Assembly: GCA_947165345.1 (NCBI GenBank)
Contig: CAMVAA010000011.1
Location: forward strand, 1-32,217
DNA length: 32,217 nucleotides
Direction of reading: 5' to 3'
Source of the DNA: an uncultured Bacteroidales bacterium
Lineage (GTDB): Bacteria; Bacteroidota; Bacteroidia; Bacteroidales; P3
Part shown: one piece after another, positions 15,794 to 22,901 of the stretch
Layout of the letters: each line of letters opens with the position of its first letter
Position numbering within the stretch: position 1 is the stretch's first letter
The notes under the pieces: model-generated
The model's input: only the letters and a program-made list of their open reading frames with translations
What the model was told of the DNA's origin: nothing
Databases searched by the model: none
Translations under genes and position numbers: made by a program

Positions 15794-17680
15794 ATGCTAC
15801 TGAGTGACATACATACCCCCGACGACCTGCGTCGCCAACCCCTCGATCAGCTGCAACCCATTGCCGGTCAGCTGCGCGACTACATCATAGACACCCTCGC
15901 CACACACCCCGGCCACCTCGCCTCAAGCCTCGGCACCGTGGAGCTCACCGTGGCGCTGCACTACGTCTTCAACACCCCCGACGATAAAGTCGTCTGGGAC
16001 GTGGGCCATCAAGCCTACGCACACAAGATTCTGACGGGTAGGGGAGAGCGCTTCTCCACCATCCGCACCTACGGCGGCCTCAGCGGCTTCCCTCGGCGCG
16101 ACGAAAGCGTCTACGACGCCTTCGGCACCGGCCACAGCTCCACATCCATCTCGGCCGCACTGGGCATGGCCACCGCCTCCAAGCTGCAGGGCAACACCTC
16201 CCGAAACCACATCGCCGTCATCGGCGACGGTGCACTCACGGGCGGCGAAGCCTTCGAGGCCCTCAACAACGTGGGTTGCTCGCGCGCTAATATCCTTATT
16301 ATTCTCAACGACAACGGCATCTCCATCGACGAGGCCGTGGGCGGCCTCGACAGCTACCTCACGCGCATCACCTCGTCGCGGAAATACAACCGACTGAAAG
16401 AGCAGGTCTGGCAACGGCTCGACGGCACCGACGGCCGCAAGCGTCACAGCCATTCCATCGGATTCTTCCAGCGGCTCACCTCCATGGCCAAAACCATGGC
16501 CCTCGGCAGCAGCAACCTGTTCGAGAGCCTGGGCATCAGGTACTTCGGCCCCATCGACGGACACAACATCGACCAACTGGTCGACATGCTGCGCCGCATG
16601 AAGGAACTGGACGGCCCCAAGCTGCTCCACGTCGTCACCGTCAAAGGCAAAGGCCTGCGTCAGGCCGAGGAAAACCCCGTGGCCTACCACGCCCCCGGAC
16701 GCTACGACATCCGCACCGGCGACCAAATCAAATCCTCCTGCGACGGCGGAGCGCTTAAATATCAGGACGTTTTCGGCCACACCATCACCGAGCTGGCACG
16801 CGCCAACAAAGCCATCGTGGGCATCACGCCCGCCATGCTCACCGGCTGCTCCCTGTCTATAATGAAAGAAGCCATGCCCGAGCGGGTCTTCGATGTGGGC
16901 ATCGCCGAACAGCACGCCGTCACCTTCGCCGCCGGGCTCGCCGCACAGGGCATGGTGCCGTTCTGCAACATCTACTCGTCGTTCGCTCAGCGGGCCTACG
17001 ACCAAATCATCCACGACGTGGCGCTGCAGCGTCTGCCCGTGGTGCTCTGCCTGGACCGCGCCGGCCTCGTCGGCGAGGACGGCGCCACACACCACGGCGT
17101 CTTCGACCTGGCCGCACTGCGCCCCATCCCAGACCTCATCGTGAGCGCCCCCATGGACGACCACGAGCTCCGCAACCTCATGTACACAGCCCAGCTGCCC
17201 GGCCACGGACCCTTCGTAATACGCTATCCGCGAGGCAAAAGCGTCTTCAGCGACTGGCAGTCGGCCATGCACGCCGTCACGATAGGGGAGGGGCGCCAAC
17301 TGCGCGAAGGCAGCGACGTGGCTATCCTGAGCCTCGGCCACCCGGGCAACGACGCCCTTCTGGCCGCCGACGAGCTTCAGCGTCAGGGCGTTTCAGCTGC
17401 CGTCTACGACCTGCGTTTCCTCAAACCACTGGACACCGCCATGTTGGACCGCGTGGCCGCCGCCGGATTCCGGCGCATCGTGACCGTCGAAGACGGCGTC
17501 CGCGCCGGTGGCTTCGGCGAAGCCGTCGTCGAACATTTCGCTCAGCACCATCCGCAGGCCGCCGCTCGCACGGTCATTCTCGCCGTGCCTGACCGGTTCA
17601 TCGCTCACGGCACCGTCCCTCAGCTAAAACGCGAATGCCGCATCAACGTCGACGCCATCCTCGAAGCCGCACTCCAATAA
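15794..17680 (+). CDS. dxs: 1-deoxy-D-xylulose-5-phosphate synthase
   Basis: A 628-residue thiamine diphosphate enzyme that condenses pyruvate and glyceraldehyde 3-phosphate, the first step of the MEP isoprenoid pathway. I use ATG 15794 (a GTG at 15785, overlapping the previous stop, is a possible alternative); the track start at 15245 lies inside the preceding gene. Landmarks: WDVGHQAYAHKILTGR with the catalytic His near residue 70, the ThDP/Mg motif GDGALTGGEAFEALNN near 144-160, FDVGIAEQHAVTFAAGLA with the catalytic Glu near 370, and DRAGLVGEDGATHHGVFD near 425. Length agrees with the family (620-640). Its product feeds isopentenyl diphosphate to prenyl synthases such as the one at 9774-10757. 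Tandem palindromic repeats begin 2 nt after the stop. Confidence 0.98.
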   Translation: MLLSDIHTPDDLRRQPLDQLQPIAGQLRDYIIDTLATHPGHLASSLGTVELTVALHYVFNTPDDKVVWDVGHQAYAHKILTGRGERFSTIRTYGGLSGFPRRDESVYDAFGTGHSSTSISAALGMATASKLQGNTSRNHIAVIGDGALTGGEAFEALNNVGCSRANILIILNDNGISIDEAVGGLDSYLTRITSSRKYNRLKEQVWQRLDGTDGRKRHSHSIGFFQRLTSMAKTMALGSSNLFESLGIRYFGPIDGHNIDQLVDMLRRMKELDGPKLLHVVTVKGKGLRQAEENPVAYHAPGRYDIRTGDQIKSSCDGGALKYQDVFGHTITELARANKAIVGITPAMLTGCSLSIMKEAMPERVFDVGIAEQHAVTFAAGLAAQGMVPFCNIYSSFAQRAYDQIIHDVALQRLPVVLCLDRAGLVGEDGATHHGVFDLAALRPIPDLIVSAPMDDHELRNLMYTAQLPGHGPFVIRYPRGKSVFSDWQSAMHAVTIGEGRQLREGSDVAILSLGHPGNDALLAADELQRQGVSAAVYDLRFLKPLDTAMLDRVAAAGFRRIVTVEDGVRAGGFGEAVVEHFAQHHPQAAARTVILAVPDRFIAHGTVPQLKRECRINVDAILEAALQ

Positions 17681-17682
17681 AA

Positions 17683-17860
17683 AGCAATCATCTTATTGTC
17701 AAAACCCAAACCATGTAGGGGTTTCATCTTAATAGCAATCCATCTGATTGTCAAAGCCCAAACCCCGAAGGGGTTTCATTTTAATAGCAATCCATCTGAT
17801 TGTCAAACCCCAAACCCTGTAGGGGTTTCATCTTAATAGCAATCATCTGATTCGCTTAAT
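17683..17860. repeat. Tandem ~52-bp palindromic repeats (three full copies and one partial)
   Basis: Copies at 17683-17733, 17734-17785, 17786-17837 and a 23-nt remnant at 17838-17860. Each full copy runs AGCAATC...ATTGTCAAA...CCCAAACC...GGGGTTTCAT.TTAAT. The middle is a small hairpin: in copy 2 AAACCCCGAAGGGGTTT is a perfect 7-bp stem with a GAA loop, and copies 1 and 3 keep a shorter stem with a TGTA-type loop. There are no unique spacers, so this is not a CRISPR array. It resembles short dispersed palindromic (REP-like) elements and may help end the dxs transcript. Confidence 0.85.
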
Positions 17861-18058
17861 CACACCGACCCTTTCCCCACGACCCCAATCCACCCAATAT
17901 CGGGGTTATGTTAAATAGAAATATTTCACACACCCTCATTCTCCCTCCCCGAAAAAAAATCCGCAGGGCTCGCTCCTTCAAAACCCTGCGGAAAAATAAC
18001 TCTTAACTTATAACTCATAACCCATAACCCATAACCAATAACCCTTAACTCATAACTC
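17861..18058. other. Rest of the gap between convergent dxs and thioesterase genes
   Basis: Between the palindromic repeats and the thioesterase stop. It holds a short C-rich stretch, the minus-strand terminator at 17951-17991 and most of the heptamer tract at 18002-18071. No coding potential was seen. Confidence 0.7.
17951..17991 (-). terminator. Rho-independent terminator of argS-thioesterase
   Basis: An 8-bp stem CCGCAGGG / CCCTGCGG (17961-17968 with 17984-17991) with a 15-nt loop. Read on the minus strand it is followed by ATTTTTTTT. It lies about 70 nt beyond the thioesterase stop, past the heptamer tract. Confidence 0.85.
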
Positions 18059-18071
18059 TTAACTCATAACT
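18002..18071. repeat. Heptanucleotide tandem repeat, ten units
   Basis: Ten consecutive 7-bp units of the form NNTAAC(T/C), mainly CATAACC, CATAACT and CTTAACT, with no phase break over 70 bp. It has no G on the plus strand. Its right end overlaps the last codons of the thioesterase gene, and the TAA stop at 18061-18059 is part of a repeat unit. Confidence 0.9.
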
Positions 18072-18790
18072 CTGATCTTCGCCAGCGCGCTGAGCCCCGT
18101 GCTGTTGGTCACCTGGGCGCTGTACGTGCTCTCGTCGTCGCGCCGCACATACACCGCCACCGTGTCGCCCGGTTTGGTCTCGTGCTGGAAATTGAGTTCT
18201 ACCGAGAACGGCCGCGTCTCGTCGAATCCCTGCTCGTGGAGCGCGTCGAAAATCCACTTTATGTACTCCGAGTTGTTGACGTGGTTGGTGTGGTCTATCA
18301 TCGAATGGCGTGTCGTCATGCTGAAAGCCCTGTCCTCGTCGGTGAACGGCGCCACTCTCAGCCTGTCGAGGCTCTGGCGCTCTGTGGCGCACTCGTCGAC
18401 CACGGTATAGGCTTGTATGTGGTCCTTCAGCCGCACAGCGCGGCGCTGGGTGTAGTCTATCAAGGTCCAGTACGACGTGCCGCGCAGCAGCTCTTTCCCC
18501 TCGGCGTCGAACATCGAGTAGTCGCGGAAGGCGAACAGTCCGTCGTTGCCGCGCGCCCATGTGTTGAGCTCTACGGGTTCGAAGGCTCGCGGACGGCGAA
18601 GCAGCTCGTAGTACGACCTGACGATGACCCACGCCAGGTTATTGTCGATGAGGCTGTTGAACCCCACTCCGAGTTTGTTGGCATGGTATTCCGAAACCTC
18701 TTGGCAGAGTCTGACCGCCGCCCACGTGTGCATCACGTCGGCAGAGTCGCAGAGGTACGACGGTATGTCGTTGTGTATCGTGTGTTTCAT
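18059..18790 (-). CDS. Acyl-ACP thioesterase (FatA/FatB-like, double hot-dog)
   Basis: A 243-residue protein of the bacterial acyl-ACP thioesterase family. It has two hot-dog halves: the first (about 1-130) with LGVGFNSLIDNNLAWVIVR and RGTSYWTLIDYTQRRAVRL, the second (about 150-240) with HSMIDHTNHVNNSEYIKWIF, which contains the conserved D.N.H.NN..Y pattern of the active half. It releases free fatty acids from acyl-ACP in the cytoplasm; no signal peptide is present. The start lies 4 nt after the argS stop, so the two genes are one unit. The last residues (RVMS) and the stop codon are encoded by the heptamer repeat. Chain-length preference is not predictable here. Confidence 0.9.
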   Translation of the reverse strand: MKHTIHNDIPSYLCDSADVMHTWAAVRLCQEVSEYHANKLGVGFNSLIDNNLAWVIVRSYYELLRRPRAFEPVELNTWARGNDGLFAFRDYSMFDAEGKELLRGTSYWTLIDYTQRRAVRLKDHIQAYTVVDECATERQSLDRLRVAPFTDEDRAFSMTTRHSMIDHTNHVNNSEYIKWIFDALHEQGFDETRPFSVELNFQHETKPGDTVAVYVRRDDESTYSAQVTNSTGLSALAKIRVMS

Positions 18791-18794
18791 TGTC

Positions 18795-20585
18795 TTACAT
18801 GCGTTCCGGCACTTCTATGCCGAGTATATTCATGGTGTTCTTCAAAGCCTGTGCCACGGCGGCGCACAGGGCCACCCTGAAGGCCTTGATGTCGGGGTTG
18901 GCTTCGCGCAGTATCGGCGTGTCCTGGTAGAAGCTGTTGAAGGCCTTGGCGAGGTCGTAGGCATAGTTGGCCACCATGGCGGGGCTGTAGGCCTCGGCGG
19001 CGGCGCGTATCGTGTCGGGCAGGGTGTGGAGGGTGGTGAGCACTCCCCTCTCCTTCTCGCCAAGCACCACGCCCTCGAGGGCTGCGGGGTTCCATTCCGT
19101 GACGTCGCCGGCCTTGCGCACTATGCTGCGTATGCGGGCATGCGTGTACTGGATGAAGGGGCCCGTGTTGCCGTTGAAGTCGATACTCTCGGCCGGGTTG
19201 AAGAGCATGTTCTTCGTCGGGTCCACCTTCAGTATGAAGTACTTCAGCGCACCGAGGGCGAGGATGTGGTAGAGGTGGCGCTGCTCGTCGGCCGGCAGCT
19301 CGTCGTTCTTGCCGTGCTCGCGGCTCATCTCCTCCGCGGTGCGCTCCATCTCGTCCACAAGGTCGTCGGCGTCCACCACGGTGCCCTCGCGCGACTTCAT
19401 CTTGCCGTTGGGCAGCTCCACCATGCCGTAGCTCAGGTGGTAGACCTTGTCGGCCCACGGGAAGCCGAGCTTCCCGAGTATGAGTTTCAGCACCTTGAAG
19501 TGGTAGTTCTGCTCGTTGCCGACCACGTAGATGAGCTGGTCGGCCTGGAAGTCGTTGTGGCGCAGCAGGGCGGTCCCGAGGTCCTGGGTCATGTATACGC
19601 TGGTGCCGTCGCGGCGGAGCAGGAGCTTTTGGTCAAGCCCGTCGCCCGTAAGGTCGCACCACACCGAACCGTCGTCCTTGCGGTACAGCACTCCGAGGTC
19701 GAGCCCCTTCTGCACCAGCTCTTTGCCGAGCAGATAGGCCTGCGACTCGTAGTATATCTTGTCGAAGTGGATGCCGAGGCGGTTGTAGGTCTCGTCGAAG
19801 CCGGCATAGACCCACCCGTTCATGGTCTCCCACAGGCGGCGCACCTCCGGGTCGCCTTCCTCCCAGCGTTTGAGCATCTGCTGGGCCTCGACCATGAGGG
19901 GGGCTTCGCGCTTGGCCTGCTCCTCGTCCATACCGTTGTCGGTGAGCTGTTTGACCTCTTCTTTATAGTGCTTGTCGAACTCCACATAGTATTTGCCCAC
20001 AAGGTGGTCGCCTTTCACTCCGGTCGTTTCGGGGGTCTCCCCGTTGCCGTAGCGCTGCCAGGCGAGCATACTCTTGCAGATGTGGATGCCGCGGTCGTTG
20101 ACGAGGTTCACCATCTTCACATTGGCCCCTGCGGCCGAGAGCAGCTGGCTCACCGACCACCCCAACAGGTTGTTGCGTATATGCCCCAGGTGGAGCGGCT
20201 TGTTGGTGTTCGGGCTGCTGTATTCTATCACCACGGGCTTGGCGTTCTCGTCGGCCGCTGTCAGGCCGAACGTACTCTCCCCTGCCCTGTCGTGCAGGAA
20301 GGCAAGCCAGTAGCGGTCGGCAATCTCCAGGTTAAGGAACCCTTTGACCGTGTTGAACGACGCCACCTCCGGCAGCCGCGCCTGCAGGGCGGCGCCGATC
20401 TCGTTGCCCACCGCCTCGGGGCTCTTGCGGGCCTGTTTCACGTACGGGAACACCACGAGGGTGTAGTCGCCTTTGAATTCGCGCCGCGTGCCCTGCAGCG
20501 TGATGTCGGCCGGCGTTGATTGTATGCCATAGAGCTCTTCTAAGGTTTCAGCAATGGCGGCTGAAAGTCTGTCTGTTATATTCAT
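18795..20585 (-). CDS. argS: Arginyl-tRNA synthetase
   Basis: A 596-residue class I synthetase that charges tRNA-Arg. N-terminal additional domain (about 1-110), then the HIGH-type motif within SSPNTNKPLHLGHIRNN near residue 125-140 (HLGH form, normal for ArgS). The KMSKS-type loop is GKMKSREGTVV near 395, and the C-terminal DALR anticodon-binding domain (about 470-596) includes YTHARIRSI and YAYDLAKAFNSFY and ends in the usual MNILGIEVPERM. Length and motif order agree with the family. First gene of a two-gene unit with the thioesterase; promoter 35-65 nt upstream. Confidence 0.98.
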   Translation of the reverse strand: MNITDRLSAAIAETLEELYGIQSTPADITLQGTRREFKGDYTLVVFPYVKQARKSPEAVGNEIGAALQARLPEVASFNTVKGFLNLEIADRYWLAFLHDRAGESTFGLTAADENAKPVVIEYSSPNTNKPLHLGHIRNNLLGWSVSQLLSAAGANVKMVNLVNDRGIHICKSMLAWQRYGNGETPETTGVKGDHLVGKYYVEFDKHYKEEVKQLTDNGMDEEQAKREAPLMVEAQQMLKRWEEGDPEVRRLWETMNGWVYAGFDETYNRLGIHFDKIYYESQAYLLGKELVQKGLDLGVLYRKDDGSVWCDLTGDGLDQKLLLRRDGTSVYMTQDLGTALLRHNDFQADQLIYVVGNEQNYHFKVLKLILGKLGFPWADKVYHLSYGMVELPNGKMKSREGTVVDADDLVDEMERTAEEMSREHGKNDELPADEQRHLYHILALGALKYFILKVDPTKNMLFNPAESIDFNGNTGPFIQYTHARIRSIVRKAGDVTEWNPAALEGVVLGEKERGVLTTLHTLPDTIRAAAEAYSPAMVANYAYDLAKAFNSFYQDTPILREANPDIKAFRVALCAAVAQALKNTMNILGIEVPERM

Positions 20586-20618
20586 CTATATATATTTTTA
20601 TCCCTTTTTGCGAAGATG

Positions 20619-20652
20619 CAAATTTACATATTTTTTCCGAAACGGCGACAAA
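20619..20652 (-). promoter_or_regulatory. Promoter of argS-thioesterase
   Basis: Minus-strand TAAATTTG (20626-20619) matches the -7 box; TTTG of the -33 element lies at 20652-20649 with a 22-nt spacer. It faces the tpiA promoter in a 178-nt divergent gap. Confidence 0.7.
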
Positions 20653-20678
20653 ATGTGGCAAAAAAGGTATACGAAGAA

Positions 20679-20686
20679 TATTTTTG
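20679..20686 (+). promoter_or_regulatory. Possible -7 box for tpiA
   Basis: TATTTTTG fits TAnnTTTG. No good -33 element was found at the usual spacing. The leader to the tpiA ATG would be about 70 nt. Confidence 0.45.
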
Positions 20687-20763
20687 AAGCCCGGGTACAA
20701 TAAAAGACGTCATCGGTGCGTTGTTAGCACAGAATTGATAAAAACACCCAAAACCATTACAAA

Positions 20764-21525
20764 ATGAGAAAACATATTGTGGCCGGCAACTGGAAGATGA
20801 ACATGACGTTCTCCGAGGCCGATGAACTGCTCGACGAACTGATGTCCGAGCTTGAGAAAGTGACCCTTCCGCGCGATACGCAGGTGATTGTTTGCCCACC
20901 ATTCCCTTATATCGAGATGGCAAGCGACTATGCCAACGACAGCTATTTCACTGTGGGCGCGCAGGACGTCAGCGAGCATGAAAAAGGCGCCTACACCGGC
21001 GAGGTGAGTGCCGCCATGCTGGAAAGCTGCGAGATAGACTACTGCATTGTTGGACACTCGGAGCGCCGCGCCTACCACGGCGAGACCGACGCTCAGGTGG
21101 CCGCCAAGGTGGACCAGCTCCTTGCCCACAACCTGAAGCCCATCGTCTGCGTCGGCGAGGTGCTGGAAGAGCGCGAAAGCGGCCGGCAGCAGGAAGTGGT
21201 GAAACGCCAAGTCGAAGGCGGCCTCTTCCACCTCGACGCCAACCAGATACAGCAGGTCGTGATTGCCTATGAGCCCGTCTGGGCCATCGGCACCGGCAAG
21301 ACGGCCACACCCGACCAGGCCCAGGAGATGCACGCCTTCATCCGCTCCCTGCTGAAAGAGAAATACGGCGCCGCTGTGGCCGACGAGATCAGCATCCTCT
21401 ACGGCGGTAGCTGCAAACCGTCCAATGCCAAGGAGCTGTTCAGCAATCCCGACGTGGACGGCGGCCTGATAGGCGGTGCCTCGCTCAAAGCCGGCGACTT
21501 CATGGGCATTGTCACCAGCTTCTGA
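20764..21525 (+). CDS. tpiA: Triose-phosphate isomerase
   Basis: A 253-residue TIM barrel converting dihydroxyacetone phosphate and glyceraldehyde 3-phosphate. Conserved sites: AGNWKMN with the substrate-binding Asn and Lys (about residues 9 and 11), IVGHSERR with the electrophilic His near 98, YEPVWAIGTGKTATP with the catalytic Glu near 170, and the phosphate-binding ends LYGGSCKP and GGLIGGASL. Length agrees with the family. ATG 20764 gives the standard MRKHIVAGNWKMN start. The LolE-like permease gene follows after 79 nt on the same strand. Its product glyceraldehyde 3-phosphate is a substrate of Dxs encoded nearby. Confidence 0.99.
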   Translation: MRKHIVAGNWKMNMTFSEADELLDELMSELEKVTLPRDTQVIVCPPFPYIEMASDYANDSYFTVGAQDVSEHEKGAYTGEVSAAMLESCEIDYCIVGHSERRAYHGETDAQVAAKVDQLLAHNLKPIVCVGEVLEERESGRQQEVVKRQVEGGLFHLDANQIQQVVIAYEPVWAIGTGKTATPDQAQEMHAFIRSLLKEKYGAAVADEISILYGGSCKPSNAKELFSNPDVDGGLIGGASLKAGDFMGIVTSF

Positions 21526-21604
21526 ACGCATCTATGACAGACAGTGCCAGCCGTGTGAGTCCTCGCCCATACGCTGGCACTTGTTGTATGACCAGACAGA
21601 CTCC

Positions 21605-22819
21605 ATGTCGTTCGAACAGTTTGTAGCCAAGCGTTTCATGCCCCGTCGTGGCAACGACAGCGGCTTCTCGGGCCCACTGTCTCGGATTGCTGTGGCCGCC
21701 ATCGCCCTCGCCATCCTGGTGATGGTCATGGCCGTGAACATCCTCCACGGATTCCAGCACCATATCGCAGAGAAGGTGTCGGCATTCGGAAGTCACATCA
21801 CCGTCGAAAGCTACGCCGGCGGTCAAGGCTACGAGGGCGAGTTCCCCATCGTGGCAGACAGCCTCACGTGGAACACGCTCGCCGCCACGGAGGGCGTAAA
21901 GCACGTGCAGTGCTATGCCACCAAAGGCGGTATGGTGAAGACCGAGGACCAAATCTACGGCATTCTGCTGCGCGGTCTCAGCCCCGGCTACGACACCTCC
22001 TTCTACGCCACCTGCCTGAAAGATGGACACCTGCCCGTCGAAGACAACCAAGTGCTCGTCTCCGCCACCATAGCCTCGCGGCTGAAGCTGCACACTGGCG
22101 ACAAGATGCGCACCTACTTCTGGCAAGGCGACAACTACCGCGCTCGCGCCTTCACCGTGTCTGGCATCTACAGCACCGACCTCTCAGAGGTCGACGACCA
22201 TTGCGTCCTCGGCACCCTGCATACCGTCCAGCGGCTCAACGACTGGGACGACAACCAGGTCGGCGGCTACGAACTCCTCATCCACGACATGGACCGCCTG
22301 GATGCCGTCACGGCCAGTGTCCGCGCCGCCATGCCCTACCACCTCGGCATACACAACGTCGTCGAGGCCAACCCCGCCCTCTTCGCATGGCTGGACCTCC
22401 TGAACAGCAACATCACACTCATTCTCGCCATCATGTGTGTCGTATGCGCCGTGGCCATCGTCTCGGCAATGCTCATCATGATCTTCGAGAAGCGCAGCAC
22501 CATCGGCCTGCTCAAAGCCCTCGGCGCAAGCTCCAAGTCCGTCCGTAAGATATTCATCATCAAAGGCATTGAGGTCATCCTCAAAGGCATCCTCATCGGC
22601 GACATCCTCGCGCTGGCCCTGAGCCTCGTACAGCTGAAATGGCAGCCTGTCAGACTCGACCCCGAAAGCTACTCCATGTCCCACGTCCCCGTCGAAATCG
22701 ACCCCCTCGTCTACGCCGCCGTCAGCATCGGCGTCGCCGTCCTCTGTCTCGCCGCACTCCTCCTCCCCGCCTCATACATCGCCAAAACCTCCCCCTCACT
22801 CACCACCCGCGAACAATAG
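21605..22819 (+). CDS. ABC transporter permease, LolE/FtsX-like
   Basis: A 404-residue protein from ATG 21605 (MSFEQFVAKRFM); the track start at 21476 lies inside tpiA. Layout: one N-terminal membrane helix (about 20-45, IAVAAIALAILVMVMAVNIL), a large periplasmic MacB/LolE-type domain (about 46-265), and three C-terminal helices (about 272-300, 320-345 and 368-393) that form the FtsX domain. This fits the inner-membrane lipoprotein-releasing complex (Lol) permeases, which extract lipoproteins for delivery to the outer membrane. No ATPase (LolD) or second permease lies in the window, so the partner must be elsewhere. Third-position C usage is very high. The stop is immediately followed by a 117-nt stretch without G. 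Confidence 0.9.
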   Translation: MSFEQFVAKRFMPRRGNDSGFSGPLSRIAVAAIALAILVMVMAVNILHGFQHHIAEKVSAFGSHITVESYAGGQGYEGEFPIVADSLTWNTLAATEGVKHVQCYATKGGMVKTEDQIYGILLRGLSPGYDTSFYATCLKDGHLPVEDNQVLVSATIASRLKLHTGDKMRTYFWQGDNYRARAFTVSGIYSTDLSEVDDHCVLGTLHTVQRLNDWDDNQVGGYELLIHDMDRLDAVTASVRAAMPYHLGIHNVVEANPALFAWLDLLNSNITLILAIMCVVCAVAIVSAMLIMIFEKRSTIGLLKALGASSKSVRKIFIIKGIEVILKGILIGDILALALSLVQLKWQPVRLDPESYSMSHVPVEIDPLVYAAVSIGVAVLCLAALLLPASYIAKTSPSLTTREQ

Positions 22820-22866
22820 CCCCACCACTCCCCCCCCAAACCCCAACCCAAAAACCCCAACCCCCC

Positions 22867-22901
22867 AACCCTAACACCTAAACCTTAAACCCTACCCCTT
22901 A
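22867..22901. repeat. Heptanucleotide tandem repeat upstream of the histidine kinase
   Basis: Five 7-bp units all ending in TA: AACCCTA, ACACCTA, AACCTTA, AACCCTA, CCCCTTA. It lies inside the G-free region 22820-22936 and runs into the place where the kinase gene should begin. Confidence 0.75.

Noticed and set aside
15923-17341. 472-aa minus-strand ORF
   Set aside because: Antisense shadow of dxs.
17683-17860. CRISPR array
   Set aside because: Repeats follow each other directly with no unique spacers of constant length, unit length is ~52 bp, and no cas genes are near.
18624-20519. 631-aa plus-strand ORF
   Set aside because: Antisense shadow of argS and the thioesterase; long only because of high GC content.
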